Source: Piliocolobus tephrosceles (Eukaryota > Chordata > Mammalia > Primates > Cercopithecidae). From it: DNA of 64,000 nt. Positions 1 to 11,254 of the stretch are shown here, piece by piece. The stretch covers positions 144,004,095 to 144,068,094 of the forward strand of contig NC_045438.1 of assembly GCF_002776525.5 (NCBI RefSeq). Reading direction: 5' to 3'. The first letter of the stretch is position 1. Each line of letters starts with the position of its first letter. A program made the position numbers and the translations under genes. Under the pieces are notes generated by a model. The model had not been told where the DNA came from, ran no database searches, and saw only the letters and a program-made list of their open reading frames with translations.

Positions 1-600
1 GCTGGCAAGGAGTTGTGTTCCTTTGGAGAAGAGGCATTCTGGTTTTTGGAATTTTCAGGCTTTTTGTGCTGGTTTCTCCCCATCTTTGTGGATTTATCTA
101 CCTTTGGTCTTTGATGTCGGTGACCTCGGATGGTGTCTCTCTCTAACAGTCAGGCCCCTCTGCTGCAGGTCTGCTGGAGGTCCACTCCAGACCCTGTTTG
201 CGTTGGTATCACCAGTGGAGGCTGCAGAACAGCAAAGATTGCTGCCTGTTCTTTCCTCTGGAAACTTCGTCCCAGAGGGGCAACTGCCAGATGTCAGTCA
301 GACCTCTCCTGTATGAGGTTTCTGTTGGCCCCTACTGGGAGGTGTCTTCCAGTCAGGATACACGGCGGTCAGGATCCCACTAGAGGAGACAGTCTGACCC
401 TTAGCAGAGCTTGAACGCTGTGCTGGGAGGTCTGCTGCTCTCTTCAGAGCAGTCAGGTAGGGACGTTTAAGTCTGCTGAAGCTGTGCCCATAGCTACCCC
501 TTCCCCCAGGTGCTCTGTCCCCAGGGATATGGAGGTTTTCTCTATAAGTCCCTGGCTGGGACTGCTGCCTTTTTTTCAGAGATGTCCTGTCCAGAGAGTG
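1..600 (-). mobile_element. L1 5' UTR fragment, antisense
   Basis: Reverse complement matches the L1 5' UTR leading into ORF1: the motif ggtccactccagaccctgtt and the region around cttccttggagg-like bases at the left edge are typical of primate L1PA/L1PB. Continues off the left edge and stops where an antisense Alu begins near 600. Confidence 0.8.
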
Positions 601-881
601 GTCTTGCCCTGTTACCCAGGCTGGAGTGCAGTGGCATGAACTCGGCTGACTGCAACTTCCACCTCCTGGGTTCAAGCGATCCTCCCACCTCAGCCTCCTG
701 AGTAGCTGGGACCACAGGTGCATGCCACCACACCCAGCTAATTTTTTGTATTTTTGTTAGGAATGAGGTTTCAGCTTGTTTCCCAGGCTGTTTCGAACTC
801 CTGAGCTCAAGTGATTCGCCCACTGCAGACTCCCAGAGTGCTGGGATTACAGATGTGAGCCAGAGACACTGCACCTGGCCT
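601..881 (-). mobile_element. Alu, antisense
   Basis: Starts inside the L1 without a clear T-tract and ends cacctggcc. Both Alu arms are present. Confidence 0.85.
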
Positions 882-950
882 TTATTCACTTTCATTTTTG
901 TCAATTTGGTAGGTGGAAAATGGCTTTTGTTTTAGGTTTAATTGGCATTC

Positions 951-1129
951 TTTTTTTTCTTTTTTGAGACAGCGTCTGGCTCTGTCACCCAGGCTAGAGT
1001 GCAGTGGCATGATCTCAACTCACTGTAACTTCCACCTCCCAGGTTCAAGCAATCCTCTCAACTCAGCCTCCCAAGTAACTGGGACTACAGACACACACCA
1101 CCACACCAGGCTAATTTTTGTATTTTTTA
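951..1129 (-). mobile_element. Alu, antisense, truncated
   Basis: T-rich start, then one arm up to ctaatttttgtatttttt, where it stops. Confidence 0.8.
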
Positions 1130-1353
1130 TGCATCAATTTTTCTGTTATGGTTTCTACTTGTAAATTATGCTTAGAAAAATTATTCCCACTTCATGGTTG
1201 TATAATTATTCACTTAAATTTTATCCTGTTAATTTTATGGCTTCATTTTTGACATTTAACCTTATAATTCATCTTGTATTTGGGTATAAAACTTGACAGG
1301 GATCCAGTGACTTGTCATCATTGGTAATATTAATTTCAAGTCAGTGTCAAGGG

Positions 1354-1698
1354 CAGTGGTCCCCAAGTTTTTTGACACAAGGGACTGGTTTCATGGAAGA
1401 CAATCTTTCTATGGATGGGGTGAGGGTGGGGTGTAGATGGGTTCAGAATGAAACTGTTTCACCTCAGATCATCAGGCATTAGATTATCCTAAGGAGCGTG
1501 CAACCTAGATCCCTAGCATGTGCAGTTCCCAGTATGATTCACACTTCTCTGAGAATCTAATGCCACTGCTGCTGTGACAGGTGGTGGAGCTCAGGAGGCA
1601 ATGCTTGCTTGCCCACTGCTCACCTCTCGCTGTGTGGCCCCATTCCTAAAAGGTCACAGACTGGTACCAGTTCATGGCCTGGGGGCTGGGGACCCCTG
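1354..1698. mobile_element. MER1-type hAT (Charlie-derived) DNA element
   Basis: Begins cagtggtccccaa and ends ggggacccctg, inverted ends of the non-autonomous MER1 family; the internal phrase cctcagatcatcaggcatta also fits. Nearly full length at 345 bp. Confidence 0.8.
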
Positions 1699-1825
1699 AT
1701 GTAGGGTAAACATGGATTTGCCCATGCAATGATGGTATACTCATCGTTATGGGGTTGTGACATCACCATTTGTTGACTACTCCATCCATTATTCATCTGT
1801 TAGACATTAAGTTATATGTGTGCTT

Positions 1826-1899
1826 GGCCAGGCGCGGTGGCTCACGCCTGTAATCCCAGCACTTTGGGAGGCCGAGGTGGGCAGATCACGAGGTCAGGA
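1826..1899 (+). mobile_element. Alu, sense, first 74 bases only
   Basis: Intact young-looking head (ggccaggcgcggtggctcac) that stops at gaggtcagga and runs into T-rich sequence. Confidence 0.8.
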
Positions 1900-2072
1900 T
1901 GATCATTTTTTTTAGTCTTTTTTTTTTTTTAGTCTTCCCAAAACACAAAGGACGTCATCTTACACTAAAGCACAGGTAGCAGCTATAAACTGATATGTAC
2001 ATATGTGCGCATGTGTGTGTATTTTTGTCTTTTCATTGTGAATCATCAAAAATTTTATAAAAACCAGCTCTG

Positions 2073-2391
2073 GGCCAGGCATGGTGGCTTATGTCTGCAA
2101 TCCCAGCACTTTGGGAGGCTGAGACGGGTGGATCCCTTGAGGTCAGGAGTTCGAGACTAGCCTGACCAACATGGCAAAACCCCATCTCTGCTAAAAATAC
2201 AAAAACTAGCCAGGCATAGTGGTACATGCCTATAATCTCAGCTACTCAGGAGGCTGAGGCAGGAGGATCACTTGAACCTGCCAGGTTGCAGTGAGCCGAG
2301 ATTGCGCCATTGCACTCCGACATTGCCTAGGTGACAAGAGCAAAACTCCATCTCAAAAAAAAAAAACAAAACAGCAACAAAAACAACAGCT
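2073..2391 (+). mobile_element. Alu, sense, full length
   Basis: Complete with a mixed A-rich tail; the 10-mer cagctctggg stands on both sides as target-site duplication. Confidence 0.9.
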
Positions 2392-2741
2392 CTGGGTCAG
2401 TAAAACAATCTTAAGGTCTCAGGGAAATCCTGCTTTACTGGGTTGGCTGAGAAAATGAAAGAAAATGAAGTTTAAATAAGTGATTTCTGCTATTTCTTAA
2501 TTAGCCTCTCTGTGTTCGGTAGGGAAGAATCTGAAGTTATATATTGTTGTGTGTTGTCTTGGATTATGTGTGAATTTTAATCATTTATTTACTTTATGCC
2601 TGCTTTCCTTTCTTCCTTTTTCCTTTTCATTCCACCTATAGCCCCATAGTTCTAGTATCTCATCACGGGAAATTGGTGGGGCCTGCACTCCCCAGGCTGT
2701 TGACTGCTGCCCCCTAATCTCTGTATTTTCCTGCTCTGCAG

Positions 2742-2820
2742 CTGTTACTAGAACACCAGGATGCATATCAGGCTGGAACCGTGTTTCCTGATTGTTTCTA
2801 CCCTAGCATCTGCAAAGGAG
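2742..2820 (+). CDS. GPLD1: GPLD1 exon 3 (residues 52-78)
   Basis: 79 nt. Reads LLLEHQDAYQAGTVFPDCFY and on to ICKG; begins on a codon boundary and ends after the first base of a Gly codon. Acceptor ctgcag, donor gtaaga. Part of the zinc-phospholipase domain. Two cysteines (PDCFYPSIC) lie close together. Confidence 0.95.
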
Positions 2821-5800
2821 GTAAGATGAAAGTTTGCAGACTGAATGAAGTCACCTTTACTTGGTTAATAGGAATAGCTATGACTTTAAAAATATATATG
2901 TATGTGTACTATATATTTTTAATTGTACAGTGTATTTTCCATTATTCTTGAGAACAATTTGTTTCCCAATAATATTGTTGGTTAATGACTTAGTTTACAT
3001 AGTTGTATTTTCCATTTAGCTAAAACTGACCTGGTTAAGCATAGAAATTCTGAAAACTTTATTTTTTGGTGAAAACCTAAGTGGCACGGCAGAAGACATT
3101 TTGCAAGAGATCAAAAGGTCTAGAGTTTGTGTTTCTTCCATATTAGCATGTGACCTTAAAAAAGTCACTTATGCACAGAATCTCAATTTTCATGTGTTGG
3201 TGAAGATAATGCCTGCCCTGTCTCTTTACTGGATTGTCCTTGGCATTAATGCACAATATTTTGTCAAATGCTATGCAAATCTCAGAGACTTATCTGTAAG
3301 AGTTAAAGAGGAAAGAAACATGAAAAGCAGCCTAACAGTCAAAGATTTATTTTGGAGAAATAAACCTGAGAGGGGCTTCTGGCCGATTTCAGTCAGGAGC
3401 ACTGTCTCTTACAGACTAAGAGTATTTATTTGTGAGAGAGCTTGGAATGTTTCTCTCTGGGGGAGAAGTTTATTGTGGGGTTGGAATGTCTCTAGTTGGA
3501 GGGGAGGTTATCTTGGGGCTGACATCTCTCCATCTGAAGGGGAGGTTATCTTGGGGCTGGCACATCTCTGGTTGGGAAGAGGTTTGAAATGTTTCTGATT
3601 GGAGATGTTATTTGTGGTTTATGGTTATGCTGACTCCACCCATTAGGCTGATGCCCTTTGGATTCAGGCAATTTTTGGTCAAGGTGGACTTAAAATGGCA
3701 GTTGTTGTCCAAGATGGCAGTGCTTCTGCTCTGTCATTATCAGTAAACTAGTCTCATGGGTTGTATCAGTCAGACACCCACCAGGACCCAGAAGTCACAC
3801 TCAAACTGAGTAATTGGAGAGGAGTTTAGTAAGGGTACCATTTTCAAAGATGTGGACAGGAGGCGAGGAATTACAAAAGATAGTTCAGGGGAGGAAGAGA
3901 TTATAGGAACCGTGGAGAGAGAGAGAGCTGCATGAAGAGGACAACTTGATGAGAGCTGGACCTTCAGCTACGGGGCACAGCCAGCCCACTGTGACCCCAC
4001 AGAAGGGGAGCTGGGAGAATACATACCCCAACTTCTGTGCTTTCTTTTTCTCTGATCTGTCAGTTCTCTTTATTGGCCAAACCCAACCCAACCAAAGCCA
4101 GAGGACCACGGAGCCAGTTGAAGCAGGTGACCTCAGAGTCACCCTACAGGGACCACGAAGCCAGTTGAAGCAGGTGACCTCAGAGTCACCCTACAGGGTA
4201 CAGAAGGATGGGGAGTGGATCTGGAAGGACAAATGGAGGCCTCCAGCACACTGGGTCCTTGTATAAACTGCTTCTGAGGTCTTGGGGGTCATCTGCTATT
4301 ATCCCATTCCTTTAATTCAGTGATGTCTTTGGGACTGAAATGAACTATTTGGGGCTTCTCATTCCTGTAGTTAGAATCCCAGACAGTTAAGCTTTTGTGT
4401 TTCTCATATTTATAAGTTTTGTTCTGTTTCCCTCTTAGTCTGTTAACTATCATTTTTCAATCCTATTATTTTGCCTGCATGTTATAATTCTCCTTTCTAA
4501 CCTGTTATTTCTAATTCAGTACATCCCAAACTGTATTCATGGGAGCTCTACTGTCCCTTGATAACTTCTACAAAAAAGAAAAAGAAGAAAGGATATTTTT
4601 GTCCATTCAATTTGAGAAACATTGCTTATTGTACACCATTTTTAGAGACAGACAAAACCCACACTAGCCAAGGTTCTGAGGAGAGTGGAAAAGGAATGTA
4701 AACTATTTAGCATTTTCCATTGTTTTCTACAGCAATAAATACTCTTTTGTGAGGAAAAGATTGGGAGTGGTATATGACTAGTTACAGGGAATTTGTATAG
4801 AAATTCCACTTAGGTTTTTATGCATTTTTCCACATCTTACCTTGTCTTATACATACCTAATTCAACTGTAGTTTTGCTTTTCTTCTTTGGCAATTCACTT
4901 TTATTGCATCTTTCAGAAGCACTTAGCTTTCTTAGATACTTAATTGCCAAAGAAGAAACACCTTTTTTTTTAAAGTTATTGTAATATTTTTTAGAGACAG
5001 GGTCTTGCTCTGTTGCCCAGGCTGGGGCGCAGTGGTGCAATCACAGCTCGTTACAGCCTCAAACTCCTGGCCTCAAGCGACCCTCCTGCCTCAGCCTTCT
5101 GAATAGCTGAGACTAAAGGTGTGTACCACCATACCTGGCTAATTTTTTATTTTATTTTTTAATTTTTGTAGAGATGGGGTCTTGCTATGTTGCCCAGGCT
5201 AGTCTCAAACTCCTGGCCTCAAGGGGTCGTCCCACTTCAGCCTCCCAAAGTGCTGGAATTACAGGTGTGCACTACTGCACCCAGCAAAACTCTTCATTTG
5301 TATTAGTTTACCTAATATTGAATTAGCTTTAATAATTACAGTAACAAGAACATCTGGTTTAAACAGGATTAGAGTGGGTCTGATTGACCATTTGTGAGCT
5401 ATGGTATAGACAGGTAGGTTCAAGTCTCTGGGCAGTGGCTTGCCAGCTGTCAGCATCCAGCACGCCCTGGGGGACTTTCTTTTGCTTCCAGTTTGTAGGA
5501 TTTACAGAGGGATCAGAAAGCTTCAGTTAATCTGGCAATTCGTTTAAGTTGAAGTTGTTCAAAAGAGCTACTGCTATATTTAATTCTGGAGTTTTACTGT
5601 ATTCTGGAGACAAGAATTGTTTAAAGCTTTATCTCTAGGAAAACTGTGGGAGCAAATCAAATGTCTTGGTTCTAACTTCTTTGAAAATCATTTTTTAAAA
5701 AACGAATGATTTAAAATTGGTTCAGCAATTTTTACTTTAGGAATGGCATAGAAAAATTGAACTGAGGGATCCGAACTCTGCAGTTTTGCTTTTAGTTACC

Positions 5801-8528
5801 CTCGTAACATTTGGCACTCCATGAGGCATTCGTGGCTCTTGGAGGTTTAGCACAGAGGCCAGTTCTGTCTTTCCTACCCCTCTTGTGGGAATAAAGAGCT
5901 ACATGGGACACCCACTGGCCCACTCAAACGATGCTTGCATAAAATGCTCACTGGGGCTTGTGCCATTTTATAACAATTATTATAAAATCAAATGCTTGAA
6001 AGCATATGAAATACCTGCTTTTATTTCTGTACTCTTAAGGAGGGTGACTGTAATAGACAAGGAAGATATTTTTAAAACCCCAACGAATAAACAAAACCAA
6101 ACTACAGCTTGTTTCCTTAGCTTTAGGGCACAGAAATGGAAACATTTCCAGCCTCTATTCTAACCAGGTAGCCAGGCTTGTGATACTGTGAGCCAGTTCA
6201 GGCTTCCGTCCCTCTTACTGTAGGGCTCTTTTTAGTCATCAGGCAGACAGTACCATGCCTGTTCCAAAATCTCAGCTGGCTCTTCTGTTTTGGAGGCTTC
6301 TTTTGAATGTTGACAGAAGAAACTGAGGGGCATGGAGGGAAAGAGGAGAAGGGACACAGCAGTGCAGCGGGTGGTGGTGGAAGATTTGATTGGGACTCTC
6401 CAACTTTTAAGAGAGAATCCAGAGCCCTCCTTTTGTTTTGTCAGGAAAATTCCATGATGTGTCTGAGAGCACTCACTGGACTCCGTTTCTTAACGCAAGC
6501 ATTCATTATATCCGAGAGAACTATCCCCTTCCTTGGGAGAAGGTAGGCATGGCCCTCTAATCCTTAAAATATTTAGCACCAAACCTGCCATGTACTGTTT
6601 TTGCACCTGCATTGACCCCATTCATACCACTCTGTAAGGGCTGCCCACCATTCTACCTTCAGTGTCATGCACATTACTTGGACATAGTAGATGGCTAGAT
6701 AATACTTGAATTACTTATAAACACAGCTTGGGATATATCACTTCATCATTTTGCTCCAATAGTGATTAATCTTAAAGCGCTTCCAACACATCATAAAACG
6801 TTTCCAAAAGTCCTTATGATTTCGTGTGTGTGTGTGTGGGTTTTTTTGTTTGTTTGTTTTTGTTTTTTTCAGACAGAGTCTCGCTCTGTTGCCCAGTCTG
6901 GAGTGCAGTGGCGTAATCTCGGCTCACTGCAAGCTCCACCTCCCAGGTTCATGTCATTCTCCTGCCTCAGCCTCCTGAGTAGCTGGGACTACAGGCGCCC
7001 AGCAGCACGCCCAGCTAATATTTTTTGTGTGTGTGTTTTCAGTAGAGACGGGGTTTCACCATGTTAGCCAGGATGGTCTCGATATCCTGACCTCGTGATC
7101 CACCCGCATTGGCCTCCCAAAGTGCTGAGATTACAGGCGTGAGCCACTGCGCCCAGCCTGTGTGTGGTTTTTTATTTTTGAGACAGAGTCTTGCTCTGTC
7201 GCCTAGGCTGGAGTGCAGTGCCGCAATTTCAGCTCACTGCAACCTCCGCCTCCTAGGTTCAAGTAATTCTTGTGTCTCAACCTCCTGAGTAGCTGGGATT
7301 ACAGTCATGAGCCACTGCACCTGGTCTCTTACATGGTTTTTAATAACTAGAAACTGCAATGTACTTGCCTTAAATTTTTTGTTAAGTCTCAATAACATAA
7401 ATGAATTTCTATTTATTAAAACTTTTAATAGGATTGTTATTATAAAATCACCCAAACACACATGACTCTAATTTGCTTGTTTGGCAGGACACAGAGAAAC
7501 TGGTAGCTTTCTTGTTTGGAATTACTTCTCATATGGTAGCAGATGTCAGCTGGCATAGTCTGGGCATTGAACAAGGATTCCTTAGGACCATGGGAGCTGT
7601 GAGTACAACCTTTATGGGGAATTACTTTATGGGAGTGATACTGTCACACCTAAGATCAAAACCTGACCGTTTTAAAAGAAAGGAAAATGTTAGGTTATTC
7701 AGACTTCTGCCCAAAGTAGTGTTTGGTTAGAGTCCCATCTTTTCCAATTCCTTTTTTTTTTTTTTTTTTTTTTGAGATGGAGTTTCTCTCTGTCGCCAGG
7801 CTGGAATGCAGTGGTGCGAAGGTGCGATCTCAGCTCACTGCAACCTCTGACTCCTTGGTTCAAGTGATTCTCCTGCCTCATCCTCCTGAGTAGCTGGGAT
7901 TACAGGCACGCACCACCATGCTCAGCTAATTTTTATATTTTTAGTAGAGATGGGGGTCTCACCATGTTGGCCGGGATGGTCTCGATCTCCTGACCTTCAT
8001 GATCTGCCTGCCTTGGTCTCCCAAAGTGCTGGGATAACAGGCGTGAGGCACCGTGCCCGGCCCAATTCATTCCTTTTATTCTTCTTGCCAACTGGGTAGA
8101 TTCATCCACAAGAGCAGAGTGGCTAGTGTGTACTGAAAACAGTAATAGATGTGATGTTTTGTCTTAGTCACAAAAATATTTAAGAAATCTTATCCTTTCT
8201 TCAAGCCATGTATCTTAATAAGGATATGAATACCTGCCACTTGGTTCTACTTAAAAGTACTACTTTATTGGACTTTTTCTCTTTTTTTTTAGCTTTCTAT
8301 ATGAAAATGTCATGTCCTCAAACTGAAAATTGTGATCTTACCTGATGACTTAGCCTCTGGATGGCCGCCTAGTCCTTAATTTATGTTAATTACATTCTGT
8401 TAGAAGTTTCAACTTCAACTCAGAGATTTTTATATATATCCTATAAGGCAGAATTGTCTGTAGTAGCTTTATTACCAGCCATATGTATCCAACTCAGCTG
8501 CATATGTATATATGCACATATATATACA

Positions 8529-8560
<32 letters not shown>

Positions 8561-11204
8561 AAATTTTTTTCTTTTGAGATGGAGTTTCACTCCTGTTGCC
8601 CAGGCTGGAATGGAATGGCACATTCTCGGCTCACTGCAACCTCTGCCTCCCGGGTGCAAGTGATTCTCCTGCCTTAGCCTCCCAAGTAACTGGAATTACC
8701 AGAACCCACCACAATGCCCGGCCAAGTTTTTGTATTTTTAGTACAGAAGGGGTTTCACCATGTTGGCCAGGCTGGTCTCAAACTCCTGACCTCAGGTGCC
8801 CTGCCTGCCTCAACCTTCCAAAGTTCTGGGATTACAGGCGTGAGCCACCACACCCTGCCTTTTTTTTTTTTTTTTTTAACTAATAAAATGTTAGTGTGAA
8901 AATTGAGTCTATCTGTAATGTATCCTCAGCAGTTCATTGAGTTAGCTGTCATCTCCCACCACTTGCCTGACTGTGGGAGTAAGAGTTGGGGCTACAATTT
9001 GTAATACACACCAGATGGTTCTCTTTCTTTCTCAGATTGATTTTCACGGCTCCTATTCTGAGGCTCATTCGGCTGGTGATTTTGGTACCGTTTATTTACA
9101 TTTGCTTAATTTTCTCCTGTGGTATAGTTCACTTATAATGACATCACCACTGTGCTTTAAATATGTGTGTCTTTAATATTTTGCCTGTTGCATGTATTTT
9201 CTATTTAATGTTGCAGTTCATATATAGTAGAGATGTACCTCATTTAACATAGAGATGTATTTCTAAAAACTTGTGTCTATATGTTTTTTTGTTAAAAAAC
9301 TCTACATTTTGTTGTTGACATGTCTTAACTTTAGAAAAACTTTACTTATACATTGGGTTAAAATTCATTAGCTAGTGTCTCCCACTCTCCTAATACTTTA
9401 GCTTTATTAAATTCCACCTTTTGTCTCTAGTAGTAAATTACTTTTAAATATTTAAACTAGGTGGTGAATGGTGTTTATTAAAGGAAACCCTTATGGTAGA
9501 TATTTCCTTAAAGTAAAACAAAAATCACCTTTGGATATATGGCTAATTCTTTCTTAATGTATATGTTTCACTAAGATTTTTAAAAGATAATTTTTCTTAA
9601 AAAAAAAAAGCATGCCTTTACCTAAAACAATGAACAAAAACATGTAATAATGTGAAAAACTAATAATCTGACTTGTCAGACCTCATGTTGAAAGATGCAT
9701 GCTATGTTTGTCACTAATCCACCAAATGTCAATATTTTTTTCATACCCTAGGAGGAGATGTGTTGAGCCAGTTTGAATTTAATTTTAATTACCTTGCACG
9801 ACGCTGGTAAGAGCAATGTACATTTAAATATGTGATATCTAAATGGCATTTAGAACTGACTCTTTTTCTTAGAAAATATAACTTACAATATAATTAGAAG
9901 TCTTCCACACTGGTAAATTTTGAAAAGCAAAACTTCATGTTAGCATAGTCTAAGTTGATTCTTTGAAAAATTGAATTCCACCCAATTTTGAATGGAGTTG
10001 CTGAGTCATAGTTTAACTTTCCTTTTTCAAAATCATCATCTCACCTTATGCTCCCATCAGCTTTGTGTAATCGTTCTGCTGCTTCTGCATTCTCCAGTAC
10101 TTAGTATTGTCCAGCTGTTAAAATTTTCCAGCCTGTTTGTATGTAATGGTATCTCATTAAGGCTGCAATTTGAATTTCCCAGATTACTAATGAGGTCAAA
10201 CTTTTCTTCGATTTTAGGAATCATTGTGTTTAATTTTAAGTGAAAACTTTTTCCAGTTTTCAGTCTCTTTTTCTGTTGGATTGCTTATCCTTTTTATTTA
10301 TTTGTAAGTATTATATATTCTGGCTTCTACTCTCTTGTCAGTTTGTTATTTAATTGTTACAAATGTCTTTCACAGTTTGTGGTGTATCTTTTCACTTACT
10401 TTATGGTGTATCGTGACAAACAGAATTTGTTAATATTCATGTGGTTGAATATACCAGTTTTTCCTTTGTAATCCGTACTTCTGATGTCTTATTTAAGAAA
10501 TCCATTCTTAGCTGGGTGTAGTGGCACAGTACCTGTAGTCCCAGCTACTCAGGAGGCTGAAGTGGGAGGATCACCTGAGCACAGGAGTTTGAGGCTTCAG
10601 TGAGCTATGACTGCACCACTGCACTCCAGTCTGGGCAACAGAGTGAGACCCTGTCTCTTAAAAAAAGAAAAGACACTTTGGGGGGCCAAGGCAGGCAGAT
10701 CACGAGGTCAGGAGCTTGAGACCATCCTGGCTAACACAGTGAAACCCGGTCACTACTAAAAATACAAAAAAATTAGCCGGGCGCGGTGACGGGCACCTGT
10801 AGTCCCAGCTACTCGGGAGGCTGAGGCAGGAGAATGGTGTGAATCCAGGAGGCAGAGCTTGCAGTGAGCCGAGATTGCACCACTGCACTCCAGCCTGGGC
10901 AACAGAGTGAGATTCTGTCTCAAAAATAAATAAATAAATAAATACATAAATACATAGAAAGAAAACCTTTCTACCTTGAGGGCAAATGGTTGTTCTTTTA
11001 CATAGACTTCTAAAGCTTTTATAGTTGTATTTCTTAGCTGTATGTATTTGATTTAACTGGAGTTAATTTTTTGTATGTTCTGAAATGTAAATCTACTTTT
11101 ATTTTTTCCTCTGGAGATAATGGATTGTCCCAGAATGATTTATCAATAGTCTACCTTTTCCTTACTGATCTACAGTACCTTCTCTGTTTTGATTTTATTT
11201 CTGT

Positions 11205-11254
<50 letters not shown>

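Larger units (their letters stand above)
1..2741 (+). other. GPLD1 intron 2 (3' part)
   Basis: Antisense L1, Alus and a MER1-type element fill most of it (separate entries). 1130-1350, 1700-1825, 1900-2070 and 2392-2741 are unique AT-rich sequence; no exon 2-like coding stretch was found, so exons 1-2 lie to the left. Confidence 0.8.
2821..6444 (+). other. GPLD1 intron 3
   Basis: Holds a MIR near 3090-3290, an unassigned LTR-like stretch 3300-3740, a 47-bp tandem duplication at 4104-4197 and one antisense Alu. 4260-4960 and 5290-6440 look unique and AT-rich, with no coding signal. Confidence 0.8.
6543..7487 (+). other. GPLD1 intron 4
   Basis: Two adjacent antisense Alus (6841-7158, 7168-7326). 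Left and right ends are unique; a TG run lies at 6823-6838. Confidence 0.8.
7599..9035 (+). other. GPLD1 intron 5
   Basis: Antisense Alus at 7752-8062 and 8564-8859, with a TA/CA microsatellite against the second. 8063-8500 is unique AT-rich. Confidence 0.8.

Noticed and set aside
23..316. Small open frames at the left edge
   Set aside because: They lie in antisense L1 5' UTR and do not read as a protein family.
1..2741. GPLD1 exons 1-2 or a promoter
   Set aside because: Searched for the signal peptide and for the stretch before LLLEHQD; none present, and no CpG island.
3101..3598. 165-codon open frame in intron 3
   Set aside because: Runs through a MIR and an LTR-like repeat; no protein-like features.
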